A program made the position numbers and the translations under genes. Shown in pieces: positions 1-8,982 of a DNA stretch of 50,881 bases. The notes beneath the pieces were generated by a model. That model did not search any database. It was not told the DNA's origin and saw only the letters and a program-made list of their open reading frames with translations. The stretch spans positions 1 through 50,881 of the forward strand of contig CAMWLV010000007.1 in the NCBI GenBank assembly GCA_947175175.1, read 5' to 3'. How positions within the stretch are numbered: the stretch's first letter is position 1; each line of letters starts with the position of its first letter. This DNA comes from an uncultured Lachnospiraceae bacterium (GTDB lineage Bacteria > Bacillota > Clostridia > Lachnospirales > Lachnospiraceae).

Positions 1-1
1 A

Positions 2-2386
2 TCAGAACTTTGTACGACTGCCATAAAAAAAGACATAACTGCATTGCAGTATGTTCCGAAGGAAATAAGGGACAAATTACTTGATAATAATATAGCAATA
101 TCTTTAATAGATAGTGTAATTACTTGTGCGCCGAATTGGTTAATATATATGTCTGACCGTTCAGACATAGTAGAACTATGCATTAGATATATGGAAAAAG
201 CTTTTAGTATTGCACAGTATATCCCAGACCGGATAAAAGCATCTGCTGAAATATTGAGTTATCAGAAATCAAAAGGGAAATTGTCTTTTGTAAAAAAGTA
301 TTATGATAGTAGAATTAAATGTTTTGGAATTGAAATTAAAGTGTTATATGGACAGTTAAAGTCAGAGTATTATAGAGTTTTGAATCACTATACACACGAA
401 GGTTTTAATGAGTTTTATGATTTTCTGGATGGAGATCTCACTGATGCAGAGATAAGGGAGTATGATTTTAAGGGCATTGATTTAAGAAAATATAATATAA
501 ATGGGGCAGTAATTAATAGTGATGTTTTAGATCGGTATGGGTTATATGATGATAGTTATTTCTCTTTTATAAGACAGAGAAGAGAAAATAGTGAGAATGA
601 ATATACTATGAAAAATGAGATTGTGATAGAAGATGATTTCAGTTATCCGAGATTTATTGATGAAGCATATGAAGGATATGATTGCGCTCACATTCCATTC
701 TTTTATATTAGTGATATTCATCTGACTCACCGCGTTTGCAATAGGTTTAACGATAAAGCAACAAAGGAAGAAATACATTCATATATAAAAGAGTGTGCTA
801 GAAATATGGTAAAATCTATCGGTTCAAAACCTAGTAATAGTTTTTTACTGATAGCTGGAGACACATCTTCTATATGGGAGTTTTCTACTATATTTTACAA
901 TGAGCTGGTTCGGTTGTGGAATCCTGGAAGAATCATAGTTATACTTGGAAATCATGAACTATGGGATCCATGGTTCGATATGGAAGAGAACATAAAGGAA
1001 TATAGGAATTTCTTTAACAAGTTAGGTATAATATTTTTACAGAATGACTTATTGTACATAAATGAGATGGAAATGCAAGAACTTCTTAAAAATCCTTGTA
1101 AAGTTATTAGTGAAAATAAAATATTGAATATAAGCGAAAAGGAAATCAGGAATCTAGTTCAGCATAGTCCGATTGTTATTTTAGGGGGGATAGGTTTTAG
1201 CGGATTGAATAAAGAATTTAATGCTTCAAATTTAAGATACGGAAAAAGTTTTGATGAATTGTCAAGGGAAGAGGCTTTGCAAAAAGATATACAGGAGACA
1301 AATCGGTTTAATAATATATATATGAAGCTGTTAAAGGCAATACCTAGAAATACAGTTTTGGTGTTAACACACACCAAAAAAGAGAATTGGAATATGGAGG
1401 AGTATAATCCTTATTGGATATATTTGAATGGACATAATCATCGTAACTATTGTGAGGTGAGTGATAGATGCAAGATATATGCAGACAATCAAATCGGATA
1501 TAAATCCCAATATATTGGACTTAAATATTTTTTGTGTAATAATGAGTATGATGAATTTGTTTATTATCAAGATGGAATACATGCGATTACAAGACAACAA
1601 TATATTGATTTTAATAGGGGGTATGGGGTTCAGATGGAGTTTAATAGAGACGACGGTACGATTTATATGATAAAGAGGAAAAAAACATATATGTTTCTAT
1701 TACATAAAATATATTCGGGGCCAAGAAAACGTCTGTATCTTATGGAGGGAGGGAAGTTAAGTTTACCTCCACGGAGAGATTTAAAGGATTTGTCTTATTA
1801 TTATGATAATCTTGATAAATATGCGGAAAGTGTAAAATTATTATTGAACAGATATACGGAAAAGCAAAAACAACTATCTAAATTTATAAAAAACATTGGA
1901 GGTTCAGGAAAAATTCATGGTTGTATTATTGATGTAGAAAAACCAAAGGAATGTGATGGATTTTCTTATTGCCATTTATATGTCAATCCTATTGATGGAA
2001 AGGCAACACCATATTTTGCGGAGGATAAAAAGTCAAGGTTGGTTTATAAGGATTTTAAGACATTATTGCAGAAGGAAAGCCGTTGTGAGTTAATGGCAAG
2101 TAATTACTTGCGGCTTGAGAGAGAGGAAAAAGAAAAACTTCCGAGCATTCAGTATTCAGAACAATTAGCGGAATGGGAAGGTGATGAGTGTATATATGAC
2201 GAAGGGAGTTATCCTTATGAAATCTCTTGTATTATAAAAAGTTTGCAATATTGTACTGAGAAAAATATTGTTCGATTATGGAATGAGGAGCTTCTTGATA
2301 ATGATTTTATAAATCGTATTATAAGTGCCAATCAAATTGAAGATATTAATGAAGATAAAAGAATAATTGATATTGACGATGTCTGA
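2..2386 (+). CDS. Calcineurin-like metallophosphoesterase, 5' end outside window
   Basis: The frame is open to the left edge with no stop, so the gene is probably truncated by the window; a TTG at 44 is the first possible internal start. Numbering from that TTG, the metallophosphoesterase motifs are DIH (224-226), GD near 270, GNHE (302-305), a THT near 447 and GHNH (463-466). All metal-ligand blocks of the calcineurin-like superfamily are therefore present, predicting a phosphodiesterase or phosphatase. The first residues, including those encoded before position 44, read like short helical repeats (ITALQYVPKEIRDK, then FSIAQYIPDRIK) of the kind seen in DUF4116 proteins, so more repeats may lie upstream. 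About 300 C-terminal residues have no recognisable domain. Base composition is clearly more AT-rich than in argC and rsmF downstream, suggesting horizontal acquisition. Substrate unknown. Confidence 0.8.
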   Translation, partial: SELCTTAIKKDITALQYVPKEIRDKLLDNNIAISLIDSVITCAPNWLIYMSDRSDIVELCIRYMEKAFSIAQYIPDRIKASAEILSYQKSKGKLSFVKKYYDSRIKCFGIEIKVLYGQLKSEYYRVLNHYTHEGFNEFYDFLDGDLTDAEIREYDFKGIDLRKYNINGAVINSDVLDRYGLYDDSYFSFIRQRRENSENEYTMKNEIVIEDDFSYPRFIDEAYEGYDCAHIPFFYISDIHLTHRVCNRFNDKATKEEIHSYIKECARNMVKSIGSKPSNSFLLIAGDTSSIWEFSTIFYNELVRLWNPGRIIVILGNHELWDPWFDMEENIKEYRNFFNKLGIIFLQNDLLYINEMEMQELLKNPCKVISENKILNISEKEIRNLVQHSPIVILGGIGFSGLNKEFNASNLRYGKSFDELSREEALQKDIQETNRFNNIYMKLLKAIPRNTVLVLTHTKKENWNMEEYNPYWIYLNGHNHRNYCEVSDRCKIYADNQIGYKSQYIGLKYFLCNNEYDEFVYYQDGIHAITRQQYIDFNRGYGVQMEFNRDDGTIYMIKRKKTYMFLLHKIYSGPRKRLYLMEGGKLSLPPRRDLKDLSYYYDNLDKYAESVKLLLNRYTEKQKQLSKFIKNIGGSGKIHGCIIDVEKPKECDGFSYCHLYVNPIDGKATPYFAEDKKSRLVYKDFKTLLQKESRCELMASNYLRLEREEKEKLPSIQYSEQLAEWEGDECIYDEGSYPYEISCIIKSLQYCTEKNIVRLWNEELLDNDFINRIISANQIEDINEDKRIIDIDDV

Positions 2387-2612
2387 GGGGAGAATGTGAT
2401 TATGTTTGCTTGTGTCCCATATACATTCTTTTGAACCTCTAAATACATTACTTTTGGAAATCTAAAGACCTATATTAAATACTTAGGATTTCCCAATAAA
2501 CAGGGAATATGAAAGGAGATAACACGTCGAATTCTGTAGTTGGATAACATTGACTTTTTACAACAATCGCTTTATGATAATCATATTGAATATATGGCAG
2601 AGGAGAATCCAA
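2387..2612. other. Intergenic region upstream of argC
   Basis: No gene is supported. An inverted repeat lies at 2456-2493 (GGAAATC arm and GGATTTCC arm with flanking AAAG/CTT) but lacks a T-tract, so it is only a weak terminator candidate for the metallophosphoesterase gene. The ribosome binding site AGAGGAG for argC is at the right end. I saw no T-box or riboswitch structure I could defend. Confidence 0.4.
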
Positions 2613-3557
2613 ATGAAAAAAGTTTTTATCGATGGAAGTGAGGGAACAACTGGACTGCGCATTTTTGAGCGTTTTGAGGGCAGGGATGATATTGAGATCT
2701 TAAAGATTCCGTCAGAATTGAGGAAAGATCCAGAAGAAATCAGAAAATACATCAATGCATCAGATATCACATTTCTGTGCCTGCCGGACGCGGCGGCGAG
2801 GGAGGCGGCGGCGATGGTCGAGAATGACAATACGATCATCATCGACACATCGACGGCACACCGGACAGAAGAAGGCTGGGCATATGGCTACCCAGAGCTT
2901 TCCAATGCACACAGGGAGGCAATTAGGACCGGAAAGCGAATCGCAGTGCCAGGCTGCTATGCGACAGGTTTTATCACGATTGCATATCCGATGATAGCGG
3001 AGGGAATCCTTCCAAAAGATTACCCAGTGGCGGCGTTTGCGATGTCAGGCTACAGCGGGGCGGGCAAGAAGACGATTGCAGTGTACGAGGCAGACGGGCG
3101 GGACATAGAGCTTGATGCGCCGAGGGAGTATGCGTTGAATCAGAATCATAAGCACCTGAAAGAGATGCAGAAGATTACAGGGCTTTCCAAGGCGCCGCTG
3201 TTCTCACCTTTGATCTGTGATTACTACAGCGGTATGGTAGTAACACTGCAGTTTTACACGGATATGCTAAAAGACAGGCCATTGCCTGAGAAAGTACATG
3301 CGATGTTTACAAAATATTATGAAGGTGAGCAGTTTGTCAAGGTGATGCCGTTTGGAAAGGAAGCGGACTACAATGGGTTCTTATCTGGAAATGCATGTTC
3401 TGGCTGGGACGGCATTGAGATCTATGTGACAGGAAATGAGGACAGGCTGCTTGTCAGCACACGTTTTGACAATCTTGGAAAGGGCGCGTCAGGAGCGGCG
3501 GTACAATGCCTCAATATCATTCTCGGGTGCGATGAGAGCAAGGGATTAGTAGTGTAA
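2613..3557 (+). CDS. argC: N-acetyl-gamma-glutamyl-phosphate reductase (ArgC, short type)
   Basis: Catalyses NADPH-dependent reduction of N-acetylglutamyl-5-phosphate to the semialdehyde, third step of arginine synthesis, in the cytosol. The N-terminal Rossmann segment begins KVFIDGSEGTTGLRI, and the active-site cysteine lies in AVPGCYATGF (Cys115). At 314 residues it matches the shorter ArgC type better than the roughly 340-residue form. The frame is open upstream to 2550, but the ATG at 2613 is preceded by AGAGGAG and begins exactly at the conserved Rossmann strand, so it is preferred. No other arg genes are adjacent; the next gene, 82 bp downstream, is an rRNA methyltransferase. A 9-bp perfect hairpin at 3587-3612 lies in the gap. 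Confidence 0.93.
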   Translation: MKKVFIDGSEGTTGLRIFERFEGRDDIEILKIPSELRKDPEEIRKYINASDITFLCLPDAAAREAAAMVENDNTIIIDTSTAHRTEEGWAYGYPELSNAHREAIRTGKRIAVPGCYATGFITIAYPMIAEGILPKDYPVAAFAMSGYSGAGKKTIAVYEADGRDIELDAPREYALNQNHKHLKEMQKITGLSKAPLFSPLICDYYSGMVVTLQFYTDMLKDRPLPEKVHAMFTKYYEGEQFVKVMPFGKEADYNGFLSGNACSGWDGIEIYVTGNEDRLLVSTRFDNLGKGASGAAVQCLNIILGCDESKGLVV

Positions 3558-3586
3558 AAAACCATATATGGAAGTTTTTTCACACA

Positions 3587-3612
3587 GCGAATTTGAAAGA
3601 ACACAAATTCGC
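3587..3612 (+). other. Perfect 9-bp hairpin between argC and rsmF
   Basis: GCGAATTTG and CAAATTCGC arms surround an 8-nt loop. No T-run follows, so it is not a standard intrinsic terminator. It may stabilise or partly attenuate the transcript between argC and the methyltransferase gene. Confidence 0.4.
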
Positions 3613-3639
3613 GGTTTGTTGTCAGCATGGAGGTAGGGA

Positions 3640-5127
3640 ATGATTCAGTTACCACAGGATTTTATGATTAGAATGCAGGGTATGCTTAAGGAAGCGTATC
3701 CTGCTTTCCTGCGTAGTTACGATGGGGAAAAACATCAGGCGCTCAGGGTCAATATGCTCAAGGGCACGACAGAGGATTTTCTGGAAAAGGCGCCGTTTGC
3801 AAATCTGACGCCGGTTCCGTGGGAGCAAAGCGGTTTTTATTATGATTCCGGCGAAACGCCCGGTAAGCACCCGTTTCACGAGGCGGGTGTTTATTACATA
3901 CAGGAGCCGAGTGCCATGGCACCAGCGGCTTATTTGGAAGCGAAGCCGGGAGAGCGTGTTCTTGATCTGTGCGCGGCACCCGGCGGAAAGACGACACAGA
4001 TTGCCTCTTATATGCGGAATGAGGGGATTCTCGTGTGTAATGAGATTCATTCGGCGCGGGCGAAGATCCTTTCTGAAAATGTGGAGCGCATGGGGATACG
4101 AAATGCCCTGGTCAGCAACGAGACGCCGCAGCATTTGGCGGAGGTATTCGGTGAATATTTTGACCGCATTCTTGTGGATGCCCCCTGTTCCGGCGAGGGT
4201 ATGTTTCGAAAGAATGAGGAGGCATGTAATGAATGGAGCCCTGAGAATGTACAGCTTTGTGCGGACAGACAAGACGAGATTCTTGACTGTGCGGATCTGA
4301 TGCTCCGTCCAGGTGGAAGGCTTGTGTACTCGACTTGTACTTTTGCTCCTGATGAGAATGAGGGGAGCATTGCACGCTTTCTGGAGCGCCACTTGGAATA
4401 TCAGATCGTAGCAGTTCATAAATATGAAGGAATGTCAGAGGGAGTACCAGAGTGGGCATATTATGGTGCAGATTGTCATGACCACAGGAATGTGGCAGAG
4501 TGCGGGAATCAATGTGACAACAGTGAGTGTGGTGATGGAGGCAGAGCGAAAAGAGATGGTATAGATATAAAAGCGTTAAGACATACCATCAGGTTGTTTC
4601 CGCATTTGGTTCATGGGGAGGGGCATTATCTTGCCGTGCTGCAAAAACAGGGTGAAGTCTCAGACGGATATCAGGGATTCTTGCAAAACGGATTGCAGAA
4701 TGGCATCAACACAAAGGAAGTAAAGGAATTTCTGCAGTTTCAGCGGGAGACATTACATATCGATCTAACGGAAAATGCAGAAGGCTGTCTGCTGAAATTT
4801 GGAGACCAGCTCTATTTGATGCCAAAAGACATGCCTTCAATTAAGGGACTCAAAGTGCTGCGGGCAGGACTGCATCTTGGGACGCTCAAGAAAAACCGTT
4901 TTGAGCCTTCCCATGCATTGGCACTGGCGCTGAAAAAAGAGGACGTGAAGCAGTCAATGGAGCTTGAAAGTGATGCGAATGCGAGGGCATATCTGAGCGG
5001 AATGACATTGAATCACAACGGAGAAAAGGGATGGTATCTGATGACATATCAGGGCTACAGCATTGGCTGGGGAAAGCTTGCAGGACAGGTCATGAAGAAT
5101 CATTACCCGAAAGGACTGAGAAAATAA
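3640..5127 (+). CDS. rsmF: 16S rRNA m5C methyltransferase, RsmF/NOL1-NOP2-Sun family
   Basis: Transfers methyl from S-adenosylmethionine to C5 of cytosine in rRNA. The SAM-binding motif I is DLCAAPGGKTTQ. The two family cysteines are visible: motif IV DAPCSGEG (Cys183) and motif VI VYSTCTF (Cys233, the usual nucleophile). The C-terminal ~170 residues match the RsmF-type RNA-binding extension (pre-PUA/PUA-like), with the usual YLSGMTL and GWGK segments near the end. Residues ~275-310 form a Cys/Gly/Asp-rich insertion (CHDHRNVAECGNQCDNSECG) that looks like a low-complexity linker. Start at 3640 is preceded by GGAGGTAGGG. The following MATE gene begins directly after the stop codon, so translation is probably coupled. 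Confidence 0.92.
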   Translation: MIQLPQDFMIRMQGMLKEAYPAFLRSYDGEKHQALRVNMLKGTTEDFLEKAPFANLTPVPWEQSGFYYDSGETPGKHPFHEAGVYYIQEPSAMAPAAYLEAKPGERVLDLCAAPGGKTTQIASYMRNEGILVCNEIHSARAKILSENVERMGIRNALVSNETPQHLAEVFGEYFDRILVDAPCSGEGMFRKNEEACNEWSPENVQLCADRQDEILDCADLMLRPGGRLVYSTCTFAPDENEGSIARFLERHLEYQIVAVHKYEGMSEGVPEWAYYGADCHDHRNVAECGNQCDNSECGDGGRAKRDGIDIKALRHTIRLFPHLVHGEGHYLAVLQKQGEVSDGYQGFLQNGLQNGINTKEVKEFLQFQRETLHIDLTENAEGCLLKFGDQLYLMPKDMPSIKGLKVLRAGLHLGTLKKNRFEPSHALALALKKEDVKQSMELESDANARAYLSGMTLNHNGEKGWYLMTYQGYSIGWGKLAGQVMKNHYPKGLRK

Positions 5128-6471
5128 ATGAAAACTTCAAAAACTGCGTTAAATCTCACTGAGGGCAGACCAGTGAAACGGATCCTGCTGTTTGCAATTC
5201 CAGTGTTTTTGGGAAATCTGTTTCAGATTTGTTATAGCTTAGTTGACACAAAGATTGTGGGCAGCATCCTTGGAGAGACAGCATTGGCGGCGGTGGGCTC
5301 GGTGTCTATCCTGTATACACTGCTCACGGGATTTTTTAATGGATTGAGCCTTGGTTTTAGTGTGCTGACTGCACGTTTTTATGGAAGCGGTGAAGAGAAG
5401 AAGCTGAAGGAGAATGTGGCAGGCGCGATCGTTCTTGGATTCCTGACAGCTGCTGTCATCATCACAGTGGTCGCTGTGTTGCTCCGATTGATTCTGGCGC
5501 TTTTAAATGTGCCGCCACAGCAGATGGACATGGCATTGTCCTACATCACATTGCTGGTGTGGGGAATGTTCGTGACACTGGCGTACAACCTCTGCGCGAA
5601 CACACTCCGCGCGATCGGCGACTCGCTTACGCCGCTGATCTTTCTGGTGATGGCAGCTCTGACCAATGTCGCGCTGGACTATCTGTTTATCCTAGTCTTT
5701 GATATGGGAGTGCAGGGAGCGGCGGTGGCGACGCTTGTCTCTCAGTTGTTGTCGGTGGTGCTCTGTCTGATTCGGATTCATCAGGGTTTTCCGATACTGC
5801 ACATCGGAAAAGAACATTTTGTTCTCTCGAAAGACAGGGTACTTTCGTTATATCAGAGTGGATTATCTATGGGATTGATGTCGAGTCTTGTGAATTTTGG
5901 CTCACTGGTGCTCCAGAGTGGTATCAATCGGTTGGGGACAAATATTATCGTGGCGCACACTGCAGCACGAAAAATATTTGAGATCTGGGGACTGCCTGTG
6001 AGTGTGCTCGGCTCCTCGATGGCTACATACTGTGGGCAGAATTATGGTGCGGGGAGGTACGACAGGATCCGGCAGGGAATGAAAAGTGTGCTGCTTATAG
6101 GCGCTGTGTGGGATGGAATTGTCTTTATCCTGGCACATACTGTTTCACCTTATTTGATCCGTTTTATCACCAGCTCGGACAACGGGGAGATTATCTACTG
6201 GGGAACAACGTATCTTAAGGTGGACATGTCGTTTTTGCTCGTGTGCCTGTTTATCGTAATCCTTAGAAACTGCATGCAGGGCTTCGGGGATTACAGGACA
6301 CCCATTTTATCAAGCTTTATCGAACTTGTGGGAAAACTGGTGTTTACTTTTGCGTTTGTGAAGATGTTTGGATACTGGGGAATCATATGGACGGAGCCAG
6401 TGATCTGGTTTCTGATGGTGATACCGCTGGTGGTCATGACGCTTAGGAATCCGATCATGAAAAAGAAGTAA
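5128..6471 (+). CDS. MATE family efflux transporter
   Basis: Polytopic inner-membrane antiporter of the multidrug and toxic compound extrusion family, expected to export organic cations or other small molecules using a Na+ or H+ gradient. The 447 residues contain about 12 hydrophobic segments in two pseudo-symmetric halves. Family signatures are the N-terminal KRILLFAIPVFLGNLFQ, the VDTKIVG stretch of helix 1, and NTLRAIGDSLTPL in the middle of the first half. The ATG immediately follows the rsmF stop codon, and the next MATE gene starts 64 bp after its end, so the two exporters are probably co-transcribed. Substrate cannot be read from sequence. Confidence 0.9.
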   Translation: MKTSKTALNLTEGRPVKRILLFAIPVFLGNLFQICYSLVDTKIVGSILGETALAAVGSVSILYTLLTGFFNGLSLGFSVLTARFYGSGEEKKLKENVAGAIVLGFLTAAVIITVVAVLLRLILALLNVPPQQMDMALSYITLLVWGMFVTLAYNLCANTLRAIGDSLTPLIFLVMAALTNVALDYLFILVFDMGVQGAAVATLVSQLLSVVLCLIRIHQGFPILHIGKEHFVLSKDRVLSLYQSGLSMGLMSSLVNFGSLVLQSGINRLGTNIIVAHTAARKIFEIWGLPVSVLGSSMATYCGQNYGAGRYDRIRQGMKSVLLIGAVWDGIVFILAHTVSPYLIRFITSSDNGEIIYWGTTYLKVDMSFLLVCLFIVILRNCMQGFGDYRTPILSSFIELVGKLVFTFAFVKMFGYWGIIWTEPVIWFLMVIPLVVMTLRNPIMKKK

Positions 6472-6535
6472 TGGTTTTTAAAGATGTAGTACCGAATCGT
6501 TATGAAAAAAGAATTTGAAGCAGGAGGATTTGTAG

Positions 6536-7924
6536 ATGAACAAGAAATATGAGATTGATATGTGCAGTGGTTCTGTATTCAGTAAAATGCTCCTTTTTGC
6601 ACTGCCGTTGATGTGTTCTAGTATTCTGCAGTTGTTGTTTAACGCTGCGGATATCGTTGTGGTAGGGCGGTTTGCGGGCGATAATGCGCTGGCAGCAGTG
6701 GGTTCCAACACGGCGCTGATTAATTTACTGACCAATATTTTCGTGGGCTTGTCTGTGGGAAGCAATGTTCTGACAGCACAGTATTATGGTGCGAAAAAGG
6801 ATAACGACTTGAAAGAGACCGTGCATACGTCGATGCTGTTGAGCATTTACAGCGGTGTACTCCTCACCGTGATCGGTCTGATCGGGGCACGTGGACTTCT
6901 GGAGCTGATGCAGGCGCCACCGGAAGTGTTGGAGCTTGCCGTCCTATATCTGCGGATTTATTTTCTCGGTATGACTTCCATGATGGTATACAATTTTGGC
7001 AGTGCGATCCTCAGGGCAGTGGGTGATACCAAGAGACCGCTTTATTACTTGTTGAGCGCTGGTATTGTGAATGTGTTATTAAATCTGTTTTTCGTCATAG
7101 TCTGTCATATGGGTGTAGCGGGAGTAGCTATGGCAACCGTAATCTCGCAGACAATCTCGGCGCTATTGGTGGTTCGCTGTCTTGTGAAAGAGCAGGGCGG
7201 CATTCATCTGGAATTAAAAGAACTTGCCATCTCGAAAGAAAAGCTGGGTAAAATCATGCAGATCGGTCTTCCTGCAGGATTTCAGGGAACAGTGTTTTCG
7301 CTGTCGAATGTCGTGATTCAGTCAGCCGTAAATTCGTTTGGAAATATTGCAGTAGCGGGAAATTCTGCGGCCGCAAATATTGAGGGATTTGTCTATATGG
7401 CGATGAATGCATTTTATCAGGCGACGATATCTTTTACAAGTCAGAACTATGGTGCGAGGGAATACAGGCGTATCTATAAAATATTGTTTGCGGGAGAGCT
7501 GTTTGTGATCATAACGGGCGCGGTGCTTGGAAACATGGCAGTATTTTTCGGGGAAACGCTGCTCGGTATTTATTCGCCGAGTGCAGAGGTCATTGCGGCG
7601 GGAATGAGGCGTGTGCGGATCATATGTTCCGTGTATGCGCTGTGTGGGGTCATGGATGTACTGGTCGGTGCGCTTCGCGGAATCGGCTACTCCATTATTC
7701 CGATGATCGTCTCTCTGGTTGGGGCTTGTGGATTGCGGCTTTTGTGGATCGCTACTGTGTTCAAGATACCAGAGTATCACAGTTTGTCTACAGTCTATAT
7801 CTCTTATCCGATCACATGGACGATCACACTGGCAGTACATGCGATCACCTTTGCACTGGCGGCGCGGAAGGTGCTAAAACCTTCTCAACCGGATATTGGC
7901 GATATATATACTCACGGTAAATGA
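6536..7924 (+). CDS. MATE family efflux transporter (second, tandem)
   Basis: A 462-residue paralogue of the preceding exporter with the same architecture: an N-terminal KMLLFALPLMCSSILQLLFNAADIVVVGRFAG block, SAILRAVGDTKRPL in the first half, and about 12 transmembrane helices. Start at 6536 is set by AGGAGG about 8 nt upstream. The two copies are divergent enough to be an old duplication or independent recruitment, and they could work as separate exporters or a heterodimer. The stop codon sits inside a 13-bp hairpin (7911-7938), and the structured element at 7946-8049 follows directly. Confidence 0.9.
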   Translation: MNKKYEIDMCSGSVFSKMLLFALPLMCSSILQLLFNAADIVVVGRFAGDNALAAVGSNTALINLLTNIFVGLSVGSNVLTAQYYGAKKDNDLKETVHTSMLLSIYSGVLLTVIGLIGARGLLELMQAPPEVLELAVLYLRIYFLGMTSMMVYNFGSAILRAVGDTKRPLYYLLSAGIVNVLLNLFFVIVCHMGVAGVAMATVISQTISALLVVRCLVKEQGGIHLELKELAISKEKLGKIMQIGLPAGFQGTVFSLSNVVIQSAVNSFGNIAVAGNSAAANIEGFVYMAMNAFYQATISFTSQNYGAREYRRIYKILFAGELFVIITGAVLGNMAVFFGETLLGIYSPSAEVIAAGMRRVRIICSVYALCGVMDVLVGALRGIGYSIIPMIVSLVGACGLRLLWIATVFKIPEYHSLSTVYISYPITWTITLAVHAITFALAARKVLKPSQPDIGDIYTHGK

Positions 7925-7938
7925 AATTTGCCGTGAGT
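7911..7938 (+). other. Hairpin overlapping the MATE stop codon
   Basis: ACTCACGGTAAAT pairs with ATTTGCCGTGAGT (13 bp, one G-U) around a 3-nt loop. It encodes the last MATE codons and the stop. There is no poly-T tail. It is the first of a series of stem-loops running to 8049. Confidence 0.6.
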
Positions 7939-7945
7939 ATTGCGC

Positions 7946-8049
7946 CAGCCGCAGCCGCGAAGCGGCATATTTCCTTATGCGCATTGCGCATTTGCGGCTG
8001 TGTGCATCACTTTATACTGGCGGTCAGTCTTTTTGACAGCCAGTATAAA
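7946..8049 (+). ncRNA. Three-way-junction element plus trailing hairpin, copy 1
   Basis: Three helices close into a junction: P1 CAGCCGCA (7946-7953) with TGCGGCTG (7993-8000); P3 GCCGC-GAA-GCGGC (7954-7966); P2 ATGCGC-ATT-GCGCAT. The unpaired strand between P3 and P2 is ATATTTCCTT. GTGTGCAT follows the end of P1 (8000-8007), then a perfect 11-bp hairpin TTTATACTGGC / GCCAGTATAAA (8011-8049). The same arrangement, with different paired bases but the same ATATTTCC linker and GTGTGCAT tail, is found on the minus strand at 34183-34298; a reduced copy is at 35664-35783. It lies just 3' of the MATE gene. It may be a 3'-UTR RNA or a small palindromic mobile element. Confidence 0.6.
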
Positions 8050-8134
8050 ACCAAAAGTGAGAAAAGTCTTGCAGAAAATCAAAAGGTGTCATATAATGAT
8101 TCTGTTTTATTGATTACAAGAAGGGAGGATTATT

Positions 8135-8824
8135 ATGCAAAAGAAATCTATTGTAAAAAAATTGTTAGCTCTTATCTGTCTGCTCTCGTCGATCTGTATG
8201 TTTACGGCATGCGGCAGTTCGAAAAAACCGGAAGTTACGATTACACTGGACGGAAAAGCGATTGGGTTGGAAGAGACACTGCGGTCGAGTCTTGACAGAG
8301 GTTTGATCATAACAGATGCTAACGGTGAAGAAACGGAAAGCGCGCTGGTTCTCGGGGCAATGGAAGTAATTTATAGTTCGGTTCACCTTGGCACGGAAAC
8401 AACACCACACCGTTCGGAAATTACTGTTATGCTCTACAATGATACCGACTCCATGAAACCGGCAGCCGGCAGCAAGGTTATGACATTGAATTATGATCTG
8501 ACGAGAGACAGTTCCGATCAGGCGCCTGTTTTATTTAATGACATTGATTTCTGGGGAATGACACAGGATGAGGCGGTTGCGGCACTTGCGGAGAAAGGAT
8601 TTGGGGTTGACAGCGACAGAGTAAATAATGAGTATCATTTCCTTATATTTACCGGCAAAAATGATGTGATGGTCACAATAGATTTTGATTTGGGCAGTGA
8701 ATTTGAGAATGCCGGAGGGACGGCCCCGCAGAAAAAGGTATTGGAGTTTGATCCGGATACATATTATGTCAGCGGACTCAAAGCCAGCATTAGCGGTAAA
8801 TTAAATATTGATTTCGGCAATTAA
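8135..8824 (+). CDS. Putative lipoprotein, unknown function
   Basis: A 229-residue protein with a basic N-terminus, a hydrophobic core and a lipobox MFTAC, so Cys26 should be lipidated and the protein anchored outside the cytoplasmic membrane. The mature part is rich in beta-like segments; one stretch (FWGMTQDEAVAALAEKGF) resembles the helix of PASTA-type or transglutaminase-associated repeats, but I cannot assign a family. Start is set by GGGAGG 8 nt before the ATG at 8135. It is flanked by structured DNA upstream and by the histidine kinase gene 158 bp downstream. It could be a sensory partner, but nothing in the sequence proves this. The overlapping frame 7921-8295 is rejected. Confidence 0.75.
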   Translation: MQKKSIVKKLLALICLLSSICMFTACGSSKKPEVTITLDGKAIGLEETLRSSLDRGLIITDANGEETESALVLGAMEVIYSSVHLGTETTPHRSEITVMLYNDTDSMKPAAGSKVMTLNYDLTRDSSDQAPVLFNDIDFWGMTQDEAVAALAEKGFGVDSDRVNNEYHFLIFTGKNDVMVTIDFDLGSEFENAGGTAPQKKVLEFDPDTYYVSGLKASISGKLNIDFGN

Positions 8825-8982
8825 ATTATTTTTCCCCAAAAGAAGGGGCTGTCGGGAAAAGCTTTTGGACAGTAACCGGATGACGGATGACACATAAGAG
8901 AAATTAAAGCAGCTTATATGCAAAAGAGTGCTGTGAGGAACCGCTGTTTCGCACTTAAGTATCACAAAAAGGATGAAAGAGA
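8825..8982. other. Intergenic region before the first hybrid kinase
   Basis: No gene. Short inverted repeats (CCCC/GGGG at 8832-8847; CTGTC/GACAG around AAAAGCTTTT at 8849-8872; AGTGC/GCACT further right) but no convincing terminator T-run or consensus promoter. Confidence 0.35.

Noticed and set aside
2387-2612. T-box or riboswitch upstream of argC
   Set aside because: No T-box bulge sequence, specifier stem or terminator with T-run could be found; only one short inverted repeat.
3649-4419. Long minus-strand ORF opposite rsmF
   Set aside because: It is antisense to a fully conserved methyltransferase and has no start signal or protein-like pattern.
7921-8295. 124-residue ORF overlapping the lipoprotein gene
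   Set aside because: It runs through three hairpins and then overlaps the well-supported lipoprotein in another frame; composition is not protein-like and no ribosome binding site is present.
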